Counted from the stretch's first letter, positions 15,376-24,219 are shown. The stretch: DNA of 64,000 nucleotides from Mesorhizobium_B sp035998495 (GCA_035998495.1 DASYHP010000050.1:1-64000), one strand, 5' to 3'. Notes: generated by a model from the sequence alone, not told the origin. Made by a program: numbers and translations.

Positions 15376-16500
15376 ATGGCGAGCCTGGAACTCCAGAACA
15401 TCACCAAGCGGTTCAAGGGCCAGACGGTCCTGGACGACCTGTCCTTCCATGTGGCCGACGGCGAGCGGCTGGTGCTGTTCGGCCCGTCCGGCGCGGGCAA
15501 GACCGTGCTCCTGCGGCTGGTCGCCGGCGTGATCGACCCCGATAAGGGGAAGATCCTGATCGGCGGCGAGGATGTGACCGATGTCGAGGCCGAGCATCGC
15601 GGCGTCGGCATGGCGTTCCAGAACTTCGCGCTCTTCCCGCATATGAGCGCCTTCGACAACATCGCCACGCCGCTCGCGGCGGCGCGCGCGTCCCCATCCG
15701 CCGTGCGGGCCGGGGTGGAAAAGGTGGCGAAGCTCCTCAAGATCGGCCATGTGCTCGACCACGCGCCCCGCGCGCTCTCCAACGGGCAGAAGCAGCGGAC
15801 CTCGCTCGCCCGCGCGCTGGCCGGCGAGCCGCCCCTGCTTCTGCTCGACGATCCCCTGCGCAACGTGGACGCCAAGCTGCGCTTCGAGATGCGCCTGGAA
15901 CTGCCGAGGCTCCTGGCCACGCGCGGCGCGACGGTGGTCTATGTCACCCAGGACTACAAGGAGGCCATGGCGCTGGGCGACCGCATCGCGGTGATGTTCA
16001 GGGGCCGGGTCGCCCAGATCGGCACGCCCGAGGACATCTATCGCCGGCCCGCGACGCGCGAGATCGCGCGGTTGTTCGGCGACCCGACCATCAACCTTTT
16101 CGAGGCTGCGCCCGCGCGCGACGCCCGCGGCGTCCATGTGAGCCTGTCGAACGTGCAACTGCCTTTGCCGCAGGACTTCGCGGCGCATGCGGGGCGCGCC
16201 TGCACGCTGGGCATCCGGCCCGAAGCCCTGCATTTCGCGGACGCGTCCACGCCCGGCGCCATCCCTGTCACGGTGGAGGCGGAAACGCCGCTCAACGAGA
16301 AGACGGTGAGCCTCCTCCTCGCGGCGGACGGAAGGGAGCTTCTCTTGTCGCGGCCCGCCGGCGCGCCCGGTCCGAGCCAGGGGCCGGCTTATGTGGCGGC
16401 CGCGCCCGAAAGCCTGCTCCTGTTCGACGCGGGCACGGGCGCGCGGCTCGGCGCGGGCGGGGACGGGCAGGCGGCCTACCGGAGCGGGGAGGCGGCATGA
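15376..16500 (+). CDS. ABC transporter ATPase A, with degenerate catalytic residues
   Basis: A 374-residue CUT1-type (MalK/UgpC-like) ATPase with C-terminal OB-fold regulatory region. Walker A GPSGAGKT is at residues 36-43 and the Q-loop Gln is Q82. Three positions deviate: the signature is LSNGQ (134-138) instead of LSGGQ, the catalytic Glu after Walker B is Asp (D159, in LLLLDDP), and the switch His is Gln (Q192, in VTQDYKEA). The partner ATPase, encoded four bases overlapping downstream, keeps the Glu and His. The pair therefore probably forms a heterodimer with one poorly hydrolytic nucleotide site. Start at 15376; the upstream open frame overlaps the permease. Confidence 0.88.
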   Translation: MASLELQNITKRFKGQTVLDDLSFHVADGERLVLFGPSGAGKTVLLRLVAGVIDPDKGKILIGGEDVTDVEAEHRGVGMAFQNFALFPHMSAFDNIATPLAAARASPSAVRAGVEKVAKLLKIGHVLDHAPRALSNGQKQRTSLARALAGEPPLLLLDDPLRNVDAKLRFEMRLELPRLLATRGATVVYVTQDYKEAMALGDRIAVMFRGRVAQIGTPEDIYRRPATREIARLFGDPTINLFEAAPARDARGVHVSLSNVQLPLPQDFAAHAGRACTLGIRPEALHFADASTPGAIPVTVEAETPLNEKTVSLLLAADGRELLLSRPAGAPGPSQGPAYVAAAPESLLLFDAGTGARLGAGGDGQAAYRSGEAA

Positions 16501-17618
16501 GCGCGACGCTCGCCCTTCGTTCGGTGGACAAGTTCTACGGCCCCGTCGGCGCGGGCGTCCATGCCGTCAAGGACGTCAGCATGGAGGTCCGCAAGGGCGA
16601 GATCGTCGCGCTCTTGGGCTCGTCGGGCTGCGGAAAAACCTCGACGCTGCGCATGATCGCGGGCTTCGAAGCGGTGTCGCGCGGCGCGATCGCGCTGGGG
16701 GGCCGCGACATCCACCTCCTGCCGCCGGTCAGGCGCAACGTGGCGATGGCCTTCGAGGGCTATTCGCTCTACCCGCCGCTCACCCTGCGCGAGAACATCG
16801 GCTTCGCGCTGAAATCGGCCCGCCTGCCGCGCGGGGTGGTGGAGCGTCGGGTCAGCGAGGTCGCCGCGCTCCTCGAGATCACGGACATCCTCGACCGCTA
16901 CCCTTCTTCCGTCTCGGGCGGCCAGCAGCAGCGCGCGAGCCTGGGCCGGGCGCTGGTGCGCGACGCCGACCTGCATCTGCTCGATGAGCCGATGGGACAG
17001 CTCGAGCCGCAACTGCGCGCGCTCCTGCGCGGCCGCATCAAGCATTTCATCAAGGAGCGCGGGCTGACCGCGATCCTCGTCACCCACGACCAGACGGAGG
17101 CCAACGCGCTGGCCGACCGCATCGCGGTGATGGAAGGCGGGGTGCTCCAGCAGTTCGACACGCCCGAGAACATCAAGGAGCGGCCCGCCAACCTGTTCAC
17201 CGGCACCTTCGTGGGCGAGCCGCCCATGAACGTGTTCGAGGCGCGCGTGGGGCGCGAGGACGGGCGGCTGGTCCTCCATCTCCCCGACGGGCTCGCGCTC
17301 CAATACGAGGACGCGAGTTTCGCGGCCCCCGTGCGGGACGCGATCCTGGGCCGCGACCGGGTGGTGATCGGCATCCGGCCCTATGCCGTGCGCCGCGCGG
17401 CGGAAGGCCTGCCGGCCATCGTGTCCGCCAGCCAGTGGCTGGGCGACCAGACCCATATCGCGGCCGATTTCGCGGGCGGCTCGCTGGTGCTGGTCGAGCA
17501 TGACCAGGCGCGCCTCAAGCCCGGCGCGCCGGTCCGGATCCGGGTCGACCCGGCCAGCCTGCATGTGTTCGACGCAAGCGACGGCAACGCCGTGTCGCAC
17601 GGCACGGAGCTCGCGTGA
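16497..17618 (+). CDS. ABC transporter ATPase B (partner of ATPase A)
   Basis: A 373-residue CUT1-type ATPase whose ATG overlaps the previous stop (ATGA at 16497-16500). Walker A GSSGCGKT (41-48), signature VSGGQQQR (139-146), Walker B with E164 and switch H197 in VTHDQTEA are all canonical. The one deviation is the Q-loop, where MAFEGYSLYP has E87 in place of the usual Gln. The C-terminal half is a regulatory domain (IGIRPYAVRR). With ATPase A it would make one competent and one impaired ATP site. Confidence 0.88.
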   Translation: MSATLALRSVDKFYGPVGAGVHAVKDVSMEVRKGEIVALLGSSGCGKTSTLRMIAGFEAVSRGAIALGGRDIHLLPPVRRNVAMAFEGYSLYPPLTLRENIGFALKSARLPRGVVERRVSEVAALLEITDILDRYPSSVSGGQQQRASLGRALVRDADLHLLDEPMGQLEPQLRALLRGRIKHFIKERGLTAILVTHDQTEANALADRIAVMEGGVLQQFDTPENIKERPANLFTGTFVGEPPMNVFEARVGREDGRLVLHLPDGLALQYEDASFAAPVRDAILGRDRVVIGIRPYAVRRAAEGLPAIVSASQWLGDQTHIAADFAGGSLVLVEHDQARLKPGAPVRIRVDPASLHVFDASDGNAVSHGTELA

Positions 17619-19171
17619 TGCGCGACGTGCTGGTCGGCATCGACGCCGGGACGTCCGTCATCAAGTCGGTCGCCTTCACCGCGGACGGGACGCAGGTGGC
17701 GGTCGCGGCAAAGCCCAACCGCTACGAGACGCTGCCCGACGGCGGCGCGGAGCAGGACCTTGCGCGCACTTGGGGCGACACGGCCGAGACCCTGCGTCTT
17801 CTGGGCGAGAAAGTGCCGGGCCTCGCCGCCCGCGTGGCGGCGGTGGCCGTCACCGGACAGGGCGACGGAACCTGGCTGATCGACCGCGACGGCGCGCCCG
17901 TCGGGCCGGGCTGGCTGTGGCTCGACGCGCGGGCGGCCCGGATCGTCGATGATTTCCGCGCCCGGCCGGAGGACGAAAAACGCTTCGCCCGCACCGCCAC
18001 GGGGCTCGCCGCCTGCCAGCAGGGACCGCAACTGCTGCTGATGAAGGAGACCATGCCTGAGCGCTTGGCGCGGGCGGCGACCGCCTTCCACTGCAAGGAC
18101 TGGCTTTATTTCCGCCTGACGGGCGAGCGCGCCACCGACCCGTCCGAAGGAAGTTTCACCTTCGGCGATTTCCGCGCCCGCGACTATTCCGACGAGGTGA
18201 TCGAGCTTCTGGGCCTCGCCGACCTTCGCCGGCTCCTGCCTCCAGTCGTGGACGGCACGGCGCGGACGGCACCGCTATCCGCCGAGGCCGCCCGCGCGAC
18301 CGGCCTCACGGAGGGCACGCCGGTGGCGCTGGGCTATGTGGACGTGGTCTGCACGGCCCTGGGCGCGGGGTTGTTCGACCGCGAAAGCCCGGTAGGCTGC
18401 ACGGTGATCGGCTCGACGGGCATGCATATGCGGCTCGTGCCGGACGCCGACGCGGTGCGGCTCAACGCGGAGCGCACGGGCTACACCATGCCCATGCCCG
18501 CGCCGGGCGTCTATGCCCAGATGCAGTCCAACATGGCGGCGACGCTCAACATCGACTGGATCCTGAGCCTGGGCGCGGACCTGCTTTCCTCCCAGGGCCT
18601 TCCCCGCGCGGCCAGGGACCTGATCCCGCTGATCGACGGCTGGATCGCCGAAAGCCGGCCCGGCGCGCTGCTGTTCCAGCCCTATGTCTCGGAGGCGGGC
18701 GAGCGCGGCCCCTTCATCGACGCGCAGGCCCGCGCGGGCTTCGTGGGCCTCTCCTTCCGCCATCGCTATCCCGACCTCGTGCGCGCGGTGATCGAGGGTT
18801 TGGCCTTCGCGGCGCGCGACTGCTACGCCGCCATGGGGCCGCTGCCCGACGAGGTGCGGCTGACGGGGGGCGCGGCGCGCAGCGCGGCGCTGCGCAAGAT
18901 CCTGGGCGCCGTGCTCGGCGCGCGCCTGCGCTCTTCGCGCCGCGAGGAGGCGGGCGCGGCGGGCGCGGCCATGATCGCGGCGGTCGGCATCGGCCTTTAT
19001 CCCGACATGGAGGCCTGCGCCGCCCAATGGGTGACGCCGCTGCTCGACCCTGCCGAAGCGCTCGATGCAAACCTCGCCTGCGCCTACGACCGTGTGTTCC
19101 CCGCCTATGCCCAGGCGCGGCAAGCGCTGCGCCGGGCCTGGGCCACCTTGCATTCGGCCCGCCGCCATTGA
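17618..19171 (+). CDS. eryA: FGGY-family polyol kinase, EryA-like (erythritol kinase)
   Basis: A 517-residue ATP-dependent kinase. The N-terminal phosphate loop is GIDAGTSVIKSVAF; AVTGQGDGTWLIDRDG, LHCKDWLYFRLTG-type FHCKDWLYFRLTG, TDPSEGSFTFG and GYVDVVCTALGAGL follow, then the C-terminal LTGGAARSAALRKILGAVLG. This wording closely resembles Brucella EryA, which phosphorylates erythritol to L-erythritol phosphate, more than glycerol or xylulose kinases. An EryD-like regulator and an EryB-like dehydrogenase in the same operon support this. ATG at 17618 overlaps the previous stop; a GTG three bases earlier is possible. Confidence 0.78.
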   Translation: MRDVLVGIDAGTSVIKSVAFTADGTQVAVAAKPNRYETLPDGGAEQDLARTWGDTAETLRLLGEKVPGLAARVAAVAVTGQGDGTWLIDRDGAPVGPGWLWLDARAARIVDDFRARPEDEKRFARTATGLAACQQGPQLLLMKETMPERLARAATAFHCKDWLYFRLTGERATDPSEGSFTFGDFRARDYSDEVIELLGLADLRRLLPPVVDGTARTAPLSAEAARATGLTEGTPVALGYVDVVCTALGAGLFDRESPVGCTVIGSTGMHMRLVPDADAVRLNAERTGYTMPMPAPGVYAQMQSNMAATLNIDWILSLGADLLSSQGLPRAARDLIPLIDGWIAESRPGALLFQPYVSEAGERGPFIDAQARAGFVGLSFRHRYPDLVRAVIEGLAFAARDCYAAMGPLPDEVRLTGGAARSAALRKILGAVLGARLRSSRREEAGAAGAAMIAAVGIGLYPDMEACAAQWVTPLLDPAEALDANLACAYDRVFPAYAQARQALRRAWATLHSARRH

Positions 19172-19183
19172 GATGAGGACGGT

Positions 19184-20221
19184 TTGAAAGAGATCGCGAT
19201 CATCGGCGACCGCTTCATGCTCCCGGACATCTTCCGGGAGAAGATCGAGGCGGCCTGCCCCGGCCCGCTCCACATCCGCACGCTGGAAACGGCCTGGCCG
19301 GACGAGCCCATGGAGCACGGCTATGCCAGGGCGGGCCTGGACGGGCTCAAGGAATATTTCGGCGACCCCGACGAGGTGGTGGGCTTCATCGGCGACGCCG
19401 AGGTGTTCGTCACCCAGCTCGCGCCGCTGTCGGCCGGCATGTTCGCGCGTCTGCCCAAGCTCAGGCTCGTGGCCGTGTCGCGCGGCGGTCCCGTCAACAT
19501 CGACATGGCGGCGGCGCGCCGCCACGGCGTCACGGTGGTCAACACGCCGGGCCGCAACGCGAGCGCCGTGGCCGAGTTCACGCTGGGCGCCATCCTCGCC
19601 GAGACGCGGCTGATCCGCCTAGGGCATGAGAGCATGCGCGCCGGCGAGTGGCGCGGCGACCTTTACCGCGCCGACCGCACGGGGCGCGAATTGAGCGAGA
19701 TGACGGTCGGCGTCGTCGGCTACGGCAATATCGGCACAAAGGTCGTGCGCCTTCTGCGCGCCTTCGGCTGCAAGGTGCTGGTGGCCGACCCCTATGTGCA
19801 GTTGAGCGCCGACGACCATCACGCCGGCGTGGAGCTGGTCGGGCTCGACGACCTGCTCGCCCGCTCGGACGTGGTCACGCTCCACCCCCGCGTGACGCCC
19901 GAGACGCGGGGGATGATTAATCGCGACACATTGGGCCGCATGAAGCCCGGCGCGATCCTCGTCAACACCGCGCGCGGGCCGCTGGTCGATTACGAGGCGC
20001 TGACCGAGGCGCTCCAAACCGGGCTGATTGCCAGCGCCATGCTCGACACCTTCGCGGTGGAGCCCGTGCCGCCGGACTGGCCGCTGCTGAAACTGCCCAA
20101 TGTCACGCTCACGCCCCACATCGCCGGCGCGTCGGTGCGAACCGTGACCTTCGCCGCCGAGCAGGCGGCGGAGGAGGTGCGGCGCTTCCTCCTCGGCCTG
20201 CCGCCGCTCAACCCCTGCTGA
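19184..20221 (+). CDS. D-isomer-specific 2-hydroxyacid dehydrogenase (SerA/phosphoglycerate dehydrogenase-like)
   Basis: A 345-residue NAD-dependent dehydrogenase. The Rossmann motif is VGVVGYGNIGTKVVRLL; catalytic residues of the family are visible as the Arg in LVAVSRGGP, VNTARGPLVD, a Glu in FAVEPVP and the His in LTPHIAGAS. The start is a TTG at 19184 after AGGA; the nearest ATG runs into a stop at once. Its place between kinase and FAD dehydrogenase suggests it acts on an oxidised polyol or acid in the same pathway, but it is not part of the Brucella ery set and its substrate is unknown. Confidence 0.82.
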   Translation: MKEIAIIGDRFMLPDIFREKIEAACPGPLHIRTLETAWPDEPMEHGYARAGLDGLKEYFGDPDEVVGFIGDAEVFVTQLAPLSAGMFARLPKLRLVAVSRGGPVNIDMAAARRHGVTVVNTPGRNASAVAEFTLGAILAETRLIRLGHESMRAGEWRGDLYRADRTGRELSEMTVGVVGYGNIGTKVVRLLRAFGCKVLVADPYVQLSADDHHAGVELVGLDDLLARSDVVTLHPRVTPETRGMINRDTLGRMKPGAILVNTARGPLVDYEALTEALQTGLIASAMLDTFAVEPVPPDWPLLKLPNVTLTPHIAGASVRTVTFAAEQAAEEVRRFLLGLPPLNPC

Positions 20222-20229
20222 GGACCGCC

Positions 20230-21747
20230 ATGGACGCCGAGACGCCCGTGCTCGACCTGTTCGTCATCGGCGGCGGCGTGAACGGCGCGGGCATCGCGCG
20301 AGACGCGGCCGGCCGGGGGCTTTCCGTCGCGCTCTGCGAGAAGGACGATCTCGGGCAGGGCACCAGCTCGCGCTCGGGCAAGCTCGTCCATGGCGGGTTG
20401 CGCTATCTCGAATATGGGGAGTTCCGGCTGGTGCGCGAGGCGCTGATCGAGCGCGAGGTGCTGCTCCAGTCCGCGCCGCACATCATCTGGCCCATGCGCT
20501 TCGTTTTGCCCCACAGCCCGGACGACCGGCCGGCCTGGCTGGTGCGGCTGGGGCTCTTTCTTTACGACCACCTGGGCGGGCGCAAGCGCCTGCCGCCGAC
20601 GCGCGTGCTCGACCTTGCCCGCTCGCCCGAAGGCGCGCCCATCAAGGAGCGCTACGCCAAGGGCTTCGAATATTCCGACTGCTGGGTGGACGATTCCCGG
20701 CTCGTGGTGCTGAACGCGCTCGACGCCCATGAGCGCGGGGTCACGGTGCTCCCGCGCAATCCTTGCGTTTCGGCGCGCCGCGAGGACGGGCTTTGGACGG
20801 TGAAGACGCGCGACGTGGCGAGCGGCCAGATGCGCAGTTTCCGCGCCCGCGCGCTGGTCAACGCCGCCGGGCCGTGGGTCAACGACATCGTCGGGCGCGT
20901 GGCGGGGCTGAACGCCACGCGAAAGGTGCGGCTGGTGAAGGGCAGCCACCTCGTGACGCCGAAGTTCTGGGAGGGGCCGCACGCCTATCTCGTGCAGAAC
21001 ACGGACAAGCGCGTGATCTTCATCAACCCCTATGAGGGGAACAAGGCGCTGATCGGAACGACGGACATCCCCTTCGACGGGCGTCCCGAGGAGGTCGTGG
21101 CCGACGAAGGCGAGATCGCCTATCTGCTCGGGGCCGTGAACCGCTATTTCAAGCGCCCGCCCGGCCGGGACGACGTGCTGTCGAGCTTTTCGGGCGTGCG
21201 GCCGCTTTATGACGACAACGCCGACAACCCGAGCGCCGTCACCCGCGACTACATGTTCGAACTCGACGCGCCCGAAAACCAGCCGCCGATGCTGTCGGTG
21301 TTCGGCGGCAAGATCACGACGTTCCGCAAGCTGGCGGAGCACGCGCTGGAGAAGCTGAAACCCTTCTTTCCCGCCATGGGCGGGGCGTGGACGGCGCGCG
21401 CGCCCCTGCCCGGCGGCGACATGCCGGACGCCGACTTCGACCGTTTTCTGGCGGGACTCCAGGGCGCGCATCCCTGGCTGCCGGCAAAACTCGCCCGTCA
21501 TTATGCGCGGCTCTACGGCACGCGGGCGGAAACGCTTCTGGAAGGCGCGGCGGGCGTCGGCGACCTCGGCCAGGAATTCGGACCGCTCTTCCATGAGCGC
21601 GAGGCGCTTTACCTTTTCGCGCATGAGTGGGCCTCGACGCCCGAAGACGTCCTGGAGCGCCGCACCAAGCACGGGCTCCATATGAGCGCCGACGAGCGCG
21701 CCGCCTTCGCCGCGTGGAGCGGGGGCCGGCTGGCGGCGGCGAGCTGA
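20230..21747 (+). CDS. eryB: FAD-dependent polyol-phosphate dehydrogenase (GlpD family, probable EryB)
   Basis: A 505-residue GlpD-family flavoprotein at the membrane face, passing electrons to quinone. FAD-binding GGGVNGAGIARDAAGRG is at the N-terminus, followed by GTSSRSGKLVHGGLRYLEYGEFRLVREAL, NAAGPWVNDI, GTTDIPFDG, SGVRPLYDD and FGGKITTFRKLAEHALEKL. GlpD (glycerol-3-phosphate) and EryB (erythritol-phosphate) cannot be separated from motifs alone. The EryB reading rests on the EryA-like kinase and EryD-like regulator in the operon; alternative: glycerol-3-phosphate dehydrogenase. Confidence 0.75.
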   Translation: MDAETPVLDLFVIGGGVNGAGIARDAAGRGLSVALCEKDDLGQGTSSRSGKLVHGGLRYLEYGEFRLVREALIEREVLLQSAPHIIWPMRFVLPHSPDDRPAWLVRLGLFLYDHLGGRKRLPPTRVLDLARSPEGAPIKERYAKGFEYSDCWVDDSRLVVLNALDAHERGVTVLPRNPCVSARREDGLWTVKTRDVASGQMRSFRARALVNAAGPWVNDIVGRVAGLNATRKVRLVKGSHLVTPKFWEGPHAYLVQNTDKRVIFINPYEGNKALIGTTDIPFDGRPEEVVADEGEIAYLLGAVNRYFKRPPGRDDVLSSFSGVRPLYDDNADNPSAVTRDYMFELDAPENQPPMLSVFGGKITTFRKLAEHALEKLKPFFPAMGGAWTARAPLPGGDMPDADFDRFLAGLQGAHPWLPAKLARHYARLYGTRAETLLEGAAGVGDLGQEFGPLFHEREALYLFAHEWASTPEDVLERRTKHGLHMSADERAAFAAWSGGRLAAAS

Positions 21748-21791
21748 GGCGATCTGGACGCCGGCTTCGAGTTGAGGCAAACGGCGGGGCC

Positions 21792-22640
21792 ATGAACGTG
21801 CTCTCGATCCAGTCGCATGTCGCCTTTGGCCATGTGGGCAACGCGTCGGCCACCTTTCCCATGCAGCGGCTGGGGGTCGAGGTGTGGCCCATCCACACCG
21901 TGCAGTTCTCCAACCACACGGGCTACGGCTCCTGGAAGGGCCGGGTCTTCGACGGGATGGCGATCGAGGAACTGGTGGACGGCATCGCGGAGCGCGGCGC
22001 GCTGCCGCGCTGCGACGCCGTGCTGTCGGGCTATATGGGCTCGGCGGATGTGGGCGCGGCGATCCTTTCGACGGTCGCGCGGGTGCGCCAAGCCAATCCG
22101 GACGCGCTCTACGCCTGCGACCCCGTGATCGGGGACGTGGGACGCGGCGTGTTCGTGCGGCCGGGCATCCCGGAGCTGATGCGGGAGAAGGCCGTGCCCG
22201 CGGCCGACATCGTCACGCCCAACCATTTCGAGCTCGACTATCTTTCGGGCCGCGAGACGAAAACGCTGGACGAGGCGAAAGCGGCGGTCGCAAGCGTCCA
22301 TGCGATGGGGCCGAAAGTGGTGCTCGTCACTTCGCTTCAGACCGACGACACGCCGGATGACAGCGTCGATCTCCTGGCCGGCGCGGGCGGGCGCTTCTGG
22401 CGCGTTCGGACCCCGAAGCTCGGCGTCAGCGTGAACGGGGCGGGCGACGCCATCGCCGCGCTGTTTCTGGTGCACTACCTGCGCTCGCGCTCGGCGGACG
22501 TCGCGCTTCAAGAGGCGGCGAGCTCGGTCTGGGGCCTGCTCAAGCGCACGGAGGAAGCGGGCTCGCGCGAGATCCTCACCGTCAGCGCGCAGGACGAGTT
22601 CGTGAATCCCAGCCGCAGGTTCGAGGCGGGAGCCGTCTGA
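21792..22640 (+). CDS. pdxY: Pyridoxal kinase
   Basis: A 282-residue ribokinase-fold enzyme that phosphorylates pyridoxal to the coenzyme form. Motifs: N-terminal IQSHVAFGHVGNASATFPMQRLG, the HTVQFSNHTGYGSWKG lid segment, YACDPVIGDVGRGVFV, ADIVTPNHFELDYLSG and the catalytic GAGDAIAALFL region. Start at 21792; 44 bases follow the dehydrogenase stop on the same strand, so it may be transcribed with the polyol operon, though no functional link is obvious. Confidence 0.9.
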   Translation: MNVLSIQSHVAFGHVGNASATFPMQRLGVEVWPIHTVQFSNHTGYGSWKGRVFDGMAIEELVDGIAERGALPRCDAVLSGYMGSADVGAAILSTVARVRQANPDALYACDPVIGDVGRGVFVRPGIPELMREKAVPAADIVTPNHFELDYLSGRETKTLDEAKAAVASVHAMGPKVVLVTSLQTDDTPDDSVDLLAGAGGRFWRVRTPKLGVSVNGAGDAIAALFLVHYLRSRSADVALQEAASSVWGLLKRTEEAGSREILTVSAQDEFVNPSRRFEAGAV

Positions 22641-22647
22641 GCGGGCC

Positions 22648-23088
22648 TCAGCCGCTCCACTGGAGGGCGGCCCAGGCCACGAAGGCGTAGCGGAGAAACT
22701 TGCCCAGGCCGACCAGAAGCAGGAAAAGGGGCAGGCTCACGCGCAGCGCGCCGGCGATCACGGTCAGCGCGTCGCCCACCACCGGCAGCCATGCGAACAG
22801 CACCGAAGGCCAGCCCCAGCGCTTGAAGAGCGTCTCGGCGCGGGCGATTTGGGCCTGCGAGGCGGGAAACCAGCGGCGGCCGCTGAAGCGCATGAGAAAA
22901 CGGCCGCACAGCCAGTTCACGCCCGAGCCGAGCGTGTTGCCGACCGTGGCGACGGCCAGAAGCAGCGGAAGCTGTGCCGGATCGGACACGAGCAGGGCCA
23001 CGAAGACGAACTCGGACCCGCCCGGCAGCAGCGTGGCCGACAGGAACGCCGCCCAGAACAGCCCGAGAAGGGCGGCGAGATCGGCCAT
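22648..23088 (-). CDS. YqaA/DedA-type SNARE-associated membrane protein
   Basis: A 146-residue inner-membrane protein of the YqaA branch of the DedA (VTT) family. Visible are FLSATLLPGGSEFVF near the N-terminus, the VGNTLGSGVNWLCGR motif, and a WGWPSVLFAWLPVVGDALTVIAG segment. The ATG at 23088 has GGGCGGGG upstream; a TTG at 23115 overlapping the DUF4396 stop as TTGA is also possible. Same strand and immediately downstream of the CueR-controlled DUF4396 gene, so likely copper-induced as part of that transcript. Confidence 0.8.
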   Translation of the reverse strand: MADLAALLGLFWAAFLSATLLPGGSEFVFVALLVSDPAQLPLLLAVATVGNTLGSGVNWLCGRFLMRFSGRRWFPASQAQIARAETLFKRWGWPSVLFAWLPVVGDALTVIAGALRVSLPLFLLLVGLGKFLRYAFVAWAALQWSG

Positions 23089-23111
23089 TGCCCCGCCCGT
23101 GGCTGCCGCGA

Positions 23112-23618
23112 TCAATGCCTGTGGTGGCCGTGGACGAGCGCATGCCCCCGCCCGCTCGCAATCAGCCAGCGGTTGACGGGAAAGGCCGCCGCGCCGGCGA
23201 TCACGAGCGCCACGGCCAGGCTGCCCCAGAACAAGGGCGAAGTCAGCGGGGCCTCCATCGCGCCGGGGATCAGCAGCATGATCGCGTTGTCCACGACCTC
23301 CATGATGGTGATGGACACGGTGTCGGCGGCGAAGGCCAGGCTCACCACCGCGCCTACGCCCAAGCCCGCGCGCAGGAGCGGGATCATCGTAAAGGCGTAG
23401 CCGAAGACGAAAGCGAGCGCCACGGCCAGCGCGATCGTCGCGCCCGTGCCCCAGCCCAGCGCGGTGCCGATCACCAGCCCCAGCACCTCGCCCACCGCGC
23501 AGCCCGACAGGCAGTGAACGGTGGCCGAGAAGGCGAGGCGGTTGAGCGAGGGCGCTGAACCCGCCGGGGCGTGGCCGCTGTGGCTTTCATGCTGGTGGTG
23601 GTGCGCGGAATCCGACAT
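23112..23618 (-). CDS. DUF4396 membrane protein, CueR-controlled, probable copper handling
   Basis: A 168-residue membrane protein of the DUF4396 family. Both ends are His-rich: HHHQHESHSGH near the N-terminus and HALVHGHHRH at the C-terminus. The membrane part contains HCLSGCAVGEVLGLVIG, with a His and two Cys close together, and about four helices. GAGGAGG lies nine bases before the ATG at 23618. A CueR-type promoter (23648-23678) points at it. Family function is not established; copper binding or transport is inferred from the metal-binding side chains and the promoter. Confidence 0.8.
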   Translation of the reverse strand: MSDSAHHHQHESHSGHAPAGSAPSLNRLAFSATVHCLSGCAVGEVLGLVIGTALGWGTGATIALAVALAFVFGYAFTMIPLLRAGLGVGAVVSLAFAADTVSITIMEVVDNAIMLLIPGAMEAPLTSPLFWGSLAVALVIAGAAAFPVNRWLIASGRGHALVHGHHRH

Positions 23619-23647
23619 CCCTGCCTCCTCGATCGTGTGCAGGACAG

Positions 23648-23678
23648 GGTATGAGCCTTCCCACCGTGGGAAGGTCAA
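23648..23678 (-). promoter_or_regulatory. CueR-type promoter of the DUF4396-yqaA unit
   Basis: On the minus strand TTGACC (23678-23673) is separated by exactly 19 bases from CATACC (23653-23648), the long spacer typical of MerR-family activation. The spacer holds the dyad CCTTCCCACCGTGGGAAGG (23656-23674, plus strand), matching the CCTTCC-N7-GGAAGG pattern of known CueR sites such as the copA promoter. Confidence 0.85.
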
Positions 23679-23706
23679 GCGCCTCATGCCCTGCGCAACC
23701 GGCTAC

Positions 23707-24219
23707 TCAGCGCGTGCGCCTCCGCCCAGGCTGGAGCGGCAGGATGCCACTCACCACACCGTCGCGCCGCAGAAGGTGAAACAGCACGCCCGCCGCGTGC
23801 AGCGCGAGCAGGAAGAGGAGAGCGCCCCAAAGCAGCGTGTGGGCGCGGGCTGCTTGCGGCGCGAGATAGACCGCGACCACGCCGGTGACGGCCTGACCCA
23901 GCAGCACCGCGACGAGGCTCCAGTGAACGGTTTTGGCGAGCCTGCTCCGCCAGCCGGTGTCGGCGGGCGGGACGGCGTTTCCGCGGCTCAGGGCGAGTAG
24001 TTGCAGGAGAACCACCGCGCCGAGGGCAAGCCCGGCATAGCGGTGGACGGCATATTCCAGGAGGTCCGCCGACCGTGGCGGCAACAAGCTGCCATGCGTG
24101 CGGTGATAGGCGTCCGCCGTGAGCCACTGGAGAAGCAGGAGTCCGGCCGCCGCCCAGTGCAGCAGGATGCGGCGGGCGGGATCGCGCGCGGGGCGGGGCT
24201 GGCCTGGGGTCTGCGTCAT
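23707..24219 (-). CDS. Cytochrome b561-type membrane protein
   Basis: A 170-residue four-helix di-haem cytochrome b. Candidate haem ligands are the His in LLHWAAAG (helix 1), YAVHRYAG (helix 2), KTVHWSLVAVLLGQAVTG (helix 3) and ALHAAGVLFH (helix 4). Such proteins shuttle electrons between quinol and periplasmic partners. It is divergent from the DUF411 copper-protein gene (110-base shared upstream region) inside the copper island, but I found no CueR site before it. Confidence 0.82.
   Translation of the reverse strand: MTQTPGQPRPARDPARRILLHWAAAGLLLLQWLTADAYHRTHGSLLPPRSADLLEYAVHRYAGLALGAVVLLQLLALSRGNAVPPADTGWRSRLAKTVHWSLVAVLLGQAVTGVVAVYLAPQAARAHTLLWGALLFLLALHAAGVLFHLLRRDGVVSGILPLQPGRRRTR

Noticed and set aside
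15376..17618. GlpS/GlpT glycerol importer ATPases.
   Set aside because: The characteristic GlpS and GlpT N-terminal sequences and the small GlpU membrane gene are absent; order and neighbours fit a polyol (Ery-like) operon better.
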